Source: Steinernema hermaphroditum
Lineage: Eukaryota; Nematoda; Chromadorea; Rhabditida; Steinernematidae
DNA: 64,000 bases
NCBI GenBank assembly: GCA_030435675.1
Contig: CM059624.1
Span: forward strand, 5,728,769 to 5,792,768
Direction: 5' to 3'
In this document: positions 55,901 through 64,000 of the stretch, piece by piece
How the letters are laid out: each line of letters opens with the position of its first letter
Numbering within the stretch: the first letter of the stretch is position 1
Program-made: the position numbers and the translations under genes
Notes under the pieces: model-generated
Told to the model about the DNA's origin: nothing
The model's input: the letters and a program-made list of their open reading frames with translations, nothing else
Database searches by the model: none

Positions 55901-58900
55901 CTTTTCTCTTTCTCTTGACTCTCCTTGATCAGTTTCGCCCTCACGGGATCGTACACTTGACCTCCGCCCACTTGCGATATGTAGCTCTCGTCTTTTATCT
56001 CGTTGGCTACCGTATGCTCGCTCATGTTCTTCAACGTCTCTTCCGTCGATTTAACCACCGTTGACACGTTCTCCGTCATCTTCTTGAATCGCGCCCAGGG
56101 GTCTTCTTCTTCTGGCTCCGGTTCGGGTTGCTTCTTTTTTTCCTCTTTCTTTGGGGGCGGAAGATGCGCCGGAGGAGGTCGTGGCGGCGCTTGTTGAGAA
56201 GCTGAAGGAGGTGGAGGACGATCGGGAGCCTTGGCTCCGGGCGGTGTGGGTCGGGGCGGTGGAGCTGAATATTCCTACATAGATGAGCTGGGAAGAGAGC
56301 GAAACATACGCCTATGCGGCTGTTCTGCAGGTGGTGGAGGTCTGGAAGGTTTGGCTTCTTCTGAGGGCTGCTCGCTGCCGGTGTGCGCTTCTTGTGCATC
56401 CCATGCATATGGATCGTGTCTCCTTAAAAGGGCCATTAATTGAATAATTTTTTCAGTTGTTTGTAAAAGTGTTTGTATTGTTTGAAATGTTCCCGTGACT
56501 CACTTTTCTGGAACGCTTATCAACGGCTTTATAGTCGAAGGCTGTCCATAGGAGGAGTAGGCGTAGTTGTTGGATTGTTGATCCGTTCCGTATGACGAGT
56601 AATCTTCTTGTGGCTGCTGCCCATAATTAGAATAATCCGCTTGTTGGCCATAGGTCGACGCGTAGCCCGAGTAATCTCCGGAGACTTCGGTTGCGTGTTG
56701 CTGTCCATAACTCGAATAGTCGTCCCCCTCAGCCGTTTGATGGGTATATGCTGAGTAGTCGGTCGCTCCTTCTGCTTGGTTTTGTGCTCCACATTGGCCA
56801 TATTCTGCTCCTTCGTCGCCTGTCTGCGCTGCGTATTGAGAGTAATCTGCTGCTTCTTGGCTGTGCTCTCCTTGGACGCCTTCTGTGGTATGCTGCTCAT
56901 AGCCCGAATAAGCTTCTGTTCCTTGAGCGTACTGGGAGTAGTCACCCTCTTTTTGGACGTCTTCCCCTTGCTGGACTCCCTCCGGCTGCTGCTGTTGCGC
57001 ATAGCCACTGTATTCCGAACTTTCAGGATGTTGATTATACTGAGAGTAATCCGTTCCTTCAGCTCCTTGTTGATCGTAGCCAGAATACTCAGTCCCTTGG
57101 GCATACTGAGAGTAGTCGGCGGTGCCTTCTTGATGACCATAGGCACCATATCCGGACTGATCTTGAGAATATTCTCCTCCCTCGGCAGGCTGCTGACCTT
57201 GCTGACTGTAATCATACGTTCCATAGCCGTAGCCCGGGTACTGTTGCTGATAGGCTTGATCGTAACCGTAGGCGGAAGTATCGTATCCACTGTAGCCATA
57301 GGCGGACCCGTTCTGATCAGTACCGTACTGACCGTAGTAGGCAGACTGGTCGCCTTCGGTGGTTTGCGCGTAGCCGGAATATTCTTGTCCGTAGTACTGG
57401 CTGCTATCGTATCCGCTCAAGTGACTGTAGTCCATCTGATCGTGCTGGGGCACTTCGATCTGGTGTGGTTCTTCTTGTGGCTGCACCTCTGTGGTGTGAG
57501 GATCTGCTGGAGCTTCTTCAGAGGCCCCTTCTTGAACTTGCCGTATCTCTTCGATTGCCTAGAATAGTCAGGGTTTTTCAAAACGGGCCAAGTAGAGGGA
57601 CCTGATGAGAGAGTTGTTCCGAAGCCTTTCGCACCACTTCCACAGTCTCCGTCTCCATCTTCTCCTGATCCTCTCGATTCTGAGGCGACGGTGGCGGAGT
57701 GCTAGCCGGGATACTGGCACGTTTTGCCGTCTAAAACGAGAATCGATGAGCGCCACAAGAAGGATTTGCATTTGCGCAGCCCTAGACGCCCTTGAGGGCA
57801 AACATGATATTCAGTTTCACTCCCTGCCGACGTCACTTCGTTTACTGGAATTACCGAAAAACCAAAAGTGAAAAAACTCACATTGGAGACCGTGGGATCG
57901 GCCGCTTCTTCGGAGGTCGTCGGCACAGCCGGCGATGGCGCTTCCATTGTTGGCACTGAAATTGGCACATTTGAGCAAACGGGTGCATAGACGTGTGGGA
58001 AATTGGAATTGGGAATGTAATCGTCGGATTGGGCGAAAGATCGATGGGGGGGAGGGAATTCGACACGTGTTTGAATAGCAGCCGTTGACGGGAATTAGTC
58101 TTTCGTCGCTTTAGAAGGTGTTTGGTAGGCTAGGATTGCAACTTTAAATCGGACATGTCAGGAACAGATGTGCAGATTCTTGAAAAATAAACGGAGATCA
58201 TCGATTATGTACAAAATAGCTCCCTGAATGACTCCCATCGAAAGTCGCGGCAAACATATTCTGGTCCATGTTAAACCTAACCCGCGCAAACAGGTGAAGC
58301 ATATTCGACTATCATAAGACGACTTATATTTCTTTCCACAAATGTCTATTTCTGTAGAATATTGTTTATGTAGCGCCCTTTACCGTACACCAATGAACCC
58401 ATTGGGCACTGGGATATCTTGCATTCTATAGACCTTTCCATACATTCACGTGGATCGCAGCTACCTAAGATATTTCCACCCGAAAGCGTATATTCACATG
58501 CACTTTGGTTTACCAAACAATATGTTTACACACAGAAAACTAAAACTACGACTAAACAGGTTCAAGCTGCCACAGCCTCAGAGAGTACGACGATAATGAA
58601 TGCTCTTCTGCAGCCATGCAGATTATGAGATTCTGATCGATTGGCATTTAACGAGGTACTTTAGGGAAGTCAACCGTGAAATCGCGCTTTTTCCTATTGG
58701 CCAAGTGTAGAAGTGAAGGGATGATGAGTGGCGATCGTCGCAAGGGAAGGATTTATGAGCGGATGACTCATTGCGCGGGAGCTCAATCCACAAAGCAGCT
58801 ATCATCTGGCAACGCCCTAAGCGCCCTTAAATCCAAGAGCTCGCAACACAGCTACAGTATCTACATAACTGAACAGCTGGGGCGGGGAAGAATGTCGCAA

Positions 58901-60856
58901 ACTTCGCGCGCACTAACGGCACAGAATCCGTAAAGTGCCTCGTCGATCGGTGCACTAAGTCCTTTGGCCTGCGAGTGGCTCTTTGGCGCGCATGCATATA
59001 GCAACGTGAAAATCAATGTGACTCCGCGCACACGTCGGTCCACCACTCGGTTGAAAAGAAAATTTGTTATGGACTTGCGGGCCGATTAGGGGAGGCGATT
59101 TCCTCTCCACCCGAGCAGACAGAAGAACCCGAAAATAATAAATTATGTGGCTGTTTTAGCCGAAGGGCTCGCCTCTTAGCAGAGGCAATTAAGTGGCCGG
59201 GGAGCGGAGAAGGAGGTCGGCTGTGAAAGGCGTTTTGAGAACGAAGTGAGTGAGAAGTGGAGATGAATATCAATGCGCGAGGGGACGGAAGCGGCGACGA
59301 CTTTTGGGGTCGAAGATGATGTTTACGATTGAGAGTTTCGGTGCAAGGCTGAGATAAGCAGAGGGCAAAGGAAGGGTCTCGATCTTTGTTGCCTTGGATA
59401 CTGTGGATCAAAAATGAAAAATGAACGTGGGAAACATGATAGTTCCTTGTTTGGTATTTCCTAGAAGAGCAGAAAACACGAGTTTAAAACGAAAAAAAAA
59501 CGAAAAATGGACCAACCTTGCCTATCCTTGTCATCCTCAAAGTTCTCCCAGTCAACTGAAGTTCTCCTGTGCACTACTGGAGCAGGGGGAGCCTTCTTGG
59601 AAAGCACTGGATCTTCGTCCAAAATATCGCCTTCGTAGTCATTGAGCGGAGTCGATCTACCCGACAGGATCGAACTCGAACGAGGCTGAAATTCGAACAT
59701 TTAGGTGGACGGTTTAGCTGTGTTCTCCCTAAGTTTTTTGGTCACTGATGTCTTCCTCTTGTCATCAGCAATTCTATTTTGGGTTTCTAGAAACAGGAAA
59801 TCGACGTTTTTCAATTCGACCTGTGTTTCCGTATTCGATATATTTTAGAGTAATTGCAAAGAATTCTTTCAACCTCTTCACGAATGTTGGGCACCTTTTT
59901 TCATCGGTCCATACCTCCTCCTATGACGGGTTCATGCCCAATTCCAAGCCTCATTCCCTCACGGACCATGCTCAACTCTGCCCCGGTGCAAGCCTCACCT
60001 TATGTCCCCTTCCTATCTAAACAAATATTACTCACCCTTGTCATTGAGTCATGGAAGTCGTTCCACGACATGGAAGACTTCCTGCGAAGCGAAGAGTGAC
60101 TGCTTTGACCCGGTAAAGTGACCCGCATTTTGGCGCCAGAGTCTGGCGGAAGTTTGTTGCTGTGCGTGTGTTCCACGTAGCTCTCCAGAGCGCATCCCGA
60201 AGTGGGCGTCGTTGGTCGAGGCCGTTGCTTCACGGTATTACTGTACTCCCTCCGGAGCGCGGCATGGTCAGCGTTCATTTCGGGGCGATTCCGTTGGCCG
60301 GAAGGACTCGACGAGGGGCCAGCTGCGCTATTGGCGATCATCTCTATTTCGCTGTCGACGCTGTCGCTCTTCTTGATGAGCGACATGTGGAGTTCCTGTT
60401 CTTGTTCTGCACATCCTGGTCCAGGTACGGTAAGCGGGTATTTCTGCGTCTCTCCGAGAGTCTTGTCGTAGTCCGGCTTCTTCGGTTTTATCTGAAATTT
60501 CTCATCAGGCGCTGCTACTTTGCCAGGTGAATCGAACCACTTCGACGATGGTGTCGTTCGTGCTGCTCTCCTTTAGGCCGCACGGGTACCGGTCAATGTC
60601 CAGCGATGGAGGCAATTCTGGCGCCGGCGGGAGATCCATCTCGATGGATTCGGTGAACGATCGCATCGCGTGCTGCTGGCGCAGAAGATCCGACGCCTGC
60701 GCGTTTTCGTCTAAACGGCGATTTCGGTAAACAAAATATGAATAATTCATGCACACCCGCAGCCTTCCAAGCGTCGGAACTCATCCGGAAGGCGTTTCTG
60801 CCGCCCTGGAGATCGTAGTCGCACGATGGTCGACGATTCCCTCCGCCACTCGACAT
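52995..60856 (-). CDS. unc-41: Stonin-family endocytic adaptor UNC-41, long isoform
   Basis: Seventeen exons, about 1708 residues: 60757-60856,60541-60710,60429-60491,60036-60395,59517-59685,57882-57955,57602-57730,56504-57558,56310-56422,55762-56264,55522-55720,55280-55475,53880-55238,53674-53837,53363-53549,53169-53320,52995-53127. The disordered N-terminus has WNDF and DWENF (AP2-ear-like motifs); then a Tyr/Gly/Gln/Ser-rich prion-like exon; Pro-rich and Lys/Glu-rich parts with DPWARF; DPF motifs (SDPFAPV, YDPFEV); the stonin homology domain (FWKPCYARIQGTTLLLFNSK); and the mu-homology domain to its end (MPIIQIDMKGYGY). Stonins recruit synaptotagmin during synaptic-vesicle endocytosis; C. 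elegans UNC-41 does so in neurons. The exon at 57882 has an in-frame ATG and upstream acceptor, so a shorter isoform may start there. All junctions are in phase except one needing an extra base near 55560. Confidence 0.9.
57956..59516 (-). other. Large unc-41 intron
   Basis: The 1.56-kb intron separates the N-terminal exons from the prion-like part and is the largest in the gene. It probably contains an alternative promoter for a shorter isoform beginning in the exon at 57882-57955. No coding segment that fits either flank in phase was found inside. Confidence 0.5.
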
Positions 60857-63800
60857 GCCGATCGCTTTCAGTGGCACGCGATCATATCAAAAGAATCTGA
60901 AAGTGGGAAGGGCCACGTTAATTAGCCAGAAAGTGTGTTGAATGACCAAGTAAGCAGGTGGAAGTGAACGCGGAAGAAAAGCTGAGATTTATTAATTCTA
61001 AGTTTTTAATTAAATTGAGGACTCTTTGTGAGTAGTTTCACAAGTTCGAGAGTCTAAGAAAGACATAAATCATTCACTTCCACGACCGTTCTATGAACGA
61101 CTTGAAGAAGTGAACGAACTCGAGGAATATAATTGCCTCTGCTCGAATCATCTCTCAAAACATCATCAGATACTGGGAAGAAGAGTCTCATCAAATTAAC
61201 CATAATTGAGAAAATTAGTTTTTCTGCAAATTACTATCCGAAGCAAACAATGTTATGTCACACTCGTAATTTTCGTCGTTGACATGCCATGGTTATAGTA
61301 TACACCCTTGGAAGTTATCGATTTGGCCGACCAAAAAATTGCTACGTCTGGCAGAATTCTTGTTTTCCGCATTTTCGGAGTGCTCAGAATATTCAAAAAC
61401 ATGTGAAGTATATGTACATGAAAAGTGAGGATGACGATCGTCACTAAAGATATAAGACCAAAGAATTTTTTTTTTGAAAAAGTGAATGAAATTCGGGGAA
61501 CAGTTATGATACCAACTTTGAGCCGACTGCATATAAGAGGCTATTAGATAGCAAAACGATCATTTGCAAGCGGGCTCCGATTTGACGAATCGATTCAAAC
61601 TGAAGTGCGCTCTCCAGCTTCCGAAGCCTCATACCACTTCGTACCTCCGAAACTCAAAAAACCAATGGAACTAACCAGATAGGCATTTGACTCTTTGTTG
61701 GCAAAGTTTACTATAGCTAGTTGAACACAACTTTCCTTTATATGGTCAGGTGTTTGGCTATTCGGTGCCTTTTGAGTCAGCATTCAATAATATATCACTG
61801 TCAGCCAATTTCCACATCGATCTGAGAACGTAGTGTTGACGCAGAAGATCGCCATCAAAACGTCGTTTTGTTAGGGATTAAATTATAAATACTGTTTTGC
61901 ATTGAAAAATGGGCACTTGTGATGATCTTTCGATCATCATATGAACTTTTAACAGACAGTCCATTTTTTGCATAGATCGAAGATTGCTGGTTCCGATTAC
62001 TTCAGTGAATCAGACGTTATTTTAGGCATTTCCATGGGCAACATGTTTTCATCATTCGATATGTACATCAACAGAATGATGTCAACAGAATATCGATGCA
62101 AAATGTAAAAAAAAGCTGACACGCGGTAATTTCTTTGAACAAAGTCACGACTGCAAAGTGTTTTCCTATAAACGCATGCCTCAAACGCCAAGAAGCAGTG
62201 GATTCCCACGGAAACGTGGCAAACATAAATATTTTATTTCGGCCGTTTGTCACCTAGTCACGCGATCACAACTGCAATTTTCTTCCCACAAAACACCACT
62301 TCTCGTCACGAATCGAAAAACAAGGTCTTCATAATTATAGCCATGAACATAATATAATCAAAAGCGATGACATCAAAGTGCACTAAACCGAAAGTGGTAC
62401 GAGCGGAAGGGTCACCCTCTAAACCATTAGGACGCCACTAAGACGCGCTGACGCGTCCCTTGGCCCTAATCGCCGGGTCTCCCCATTTCACCGTTTTAAT
62501 TCTCGCGCGCCGATCTCGCGCACTCGTCGATAAACGCGTCGTCCGCGCGTCCGTCTTCGGCTCCTCCAGACCTCCAGTTCCACTTTCCCTCATGCGCGCC
62601 CCTAACTACGTTATTGATTCCGGATAGCGCGGGTGGAAAAGCCGGAGTACAGCCGGACGGACATGCCGAAGACGAATAGGCGGACGGAGGGCGCCGAATA
62701 TTAGCGATGAGATTGTCGGCCCGAGATCGGCGTTTAAGATTTCGCGCGAAATTCGTTGTTTATGGACGCCGGCGAGAGGGGCGATGGGATGACGTCGGCG
62801 TGGAGTCGGCGATGCGGAGAGCGTAAGCGAAACGAAGTTACAGCAAACGTATTAGGCAGATTTACTCGCCACAGGGTGCGCGAAACTGCCGGAAACTAAG
62901 ACAATCGATGCGGCGTGGAAGAAAGCGCTTAGAGGGCCAGCTGAGGTTCGAGCAAATTGCGCGCTTTGTGGTGCGCGGAGGGATAGGGAGTGGAAGGAAT
63001 TGGTTTCAGTGTCGTCGTAAATTTTGCAGATATAATTGGACAGTTTTGAATGGTCCTCCCCTCGGGGAATGCTCTACTAAAAAGTTCGAAAGGCATTAGG
63101 ACTTATTGGATTTTGTTTAGGCCTATGAAAGTGCAAATTACCTAATAAAGTTAATGAAGTTCTCTTTTTCTTTAGAGCTTGAAGCCAAAATGGAATACAA
63201 AAACATTTCACAGAAGATAGCAATTTCACCAACTTTGTCGAATGAAATCAAAAAGGAAAAGGACACGTTCAAAAAGGCTGTTACTCAGCTTTGACGATAA
63301 AGCACGCTACACGCTTACGCTATTTGTTAAAAACCGTTAAAAGCTTCCAAGTACTACGTGTCAAGATTGTCTGGAAAGCGGGCTAACTAGATTCTGCACC
63401 ATATGCCGAGCCCGCTCAGAAGTATAAATACAAATATCTAGGTAGAAGCCGGAACTTAAGCGAACCCCAGAGCCAGTATATATACAAGGTGAATAAGCTT
63501 GCTTGGCTCGCTGTAACCTGCAAGGAGGGTCTTTTTTCGCGATCCACAATACTTACAGTTTGCCCCGATTTTCTCCTATCTTTCTGTAATTATTCGAAAA
63601 TTCCAGTTAAACCGCGGATCCGCGAATTCTGATTCTGAATCAACAGCCAGTGAAAATATAATACAGTAATCAGCAGGAAATGGGATTTTCCTCATTACCG
63701 AGGTGAGACTTAACAATAAATAGAGTAAGTACTTCAATTGCTGTGAAGGAGGATTTGAACTGAACGTTCGCGAAATCTTCGTTTTAAAAAGAATACGATA

Positions 63801-64000
63801 AGGTACTAAATTTTCTGGATCGAATCTCATGGACAAAAGACGATCGAATCCACCAAAGATTGCGCGTTACACCAACAGACAAAGTGAAAAACAAAACTGC
63901 TGTATAATCCTAAGAAAAGACGTAGAGAAAGAAGATGAAAAGACTTCGACATACATGGAAGAACAAAGAAAAAGGCAAAATCGTCTTAAAGCTAGAACCA
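60857..64000. other. Upstream region of unc-41, no recognised gene
   Basis: A CACTTTCAG acceptor at about 60900 is a probable trans- or cis-splice site for the first unc-41 coding exon. Around 62440-62900 is a CpG-rich block with purine-rich ends resembling those at 46.4-46.9 kb and 6.6-7.1 kb. The rest is AT-rich without supported genes. Confidence 0.45.

Noticed and set aside
1..64000. CRISPR arrays, bacterial operons, prophage or insertion sequences
   Set aside because: Spliced genes and nematode-specific families show this is animal nuclear DNA. No regularly spaced direct repeats or transposase frames were seen.

Overview
This window is nuclear DNA of a nematode. The evidence is five cuticle collagen genes, a phosphoethanolamine methyltransferase of the nematode/plant type, an UNC-41-type stonin, a worm serpentine receptor, very short introns (35-60 nt), and splice acceptors lying directly upstream of start codons, as expected for spliced-leader trans-splicing. 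The species cannot be read from the sequence. Exon models were built by hand from GT/AG sites and reading-phase agreement; no alignment was run.

Layout. 1-4.2 kb has no recognisable gene. 4.2-14.5 kb is a cuticle collagen cluster: five genes on both strands, one of them (4525-5479) nested antisense inside an intron of a 7TM serpentine receptor (4178-8079). 14.8-30.5 kb holds five secreted genes (three minus, one plus, one minus) built from one-per-exon thrombospondin-type-1-like repeats. Four of the five end in a canonical TSP1 domain followed by an identically spaced small Cys module (C-x4-C-x6-9-CC-x11-F-x-C), which I do not recognise as a named domain. The fifth lacks this ending. A chymotrypsin-like protease (30833-32506) and a tiny Tyr-rich secreted peptide follow. 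34.8-36.7 kb is PMT-2. 39-43.3 kb has three secreted Thr/Pro-rich (mucin-like) Cys-rich paralogues, two of which form a long inverted duplication with a shared divergent promoter. 48-51.6 kb carries ATG13/EPG-1 followed 314 bp downstream by a citrate-lyase-beta-like (CLYBL) gene, possibly as an operon. 51.8-52.4 kb is an unidentified 200-residue basic protein. 53-60.9 kb is the 17-exon stonin gene unc-41, with a 351-codon Tyr/Gly/Gln/Ser-rich prion-like exon.

Together the left two thirds is dominated by extracellular matrix or secreted products (collagens, TSP1-repeat proteins, protease, mucin-like proteins) in locally duplicated families. The right third is single-copy housekeeping and neuronal trafficking genes. 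Two places (about 23.8 and 55.56 kb) look like single-base frameshifts and could be residual assembly indels.
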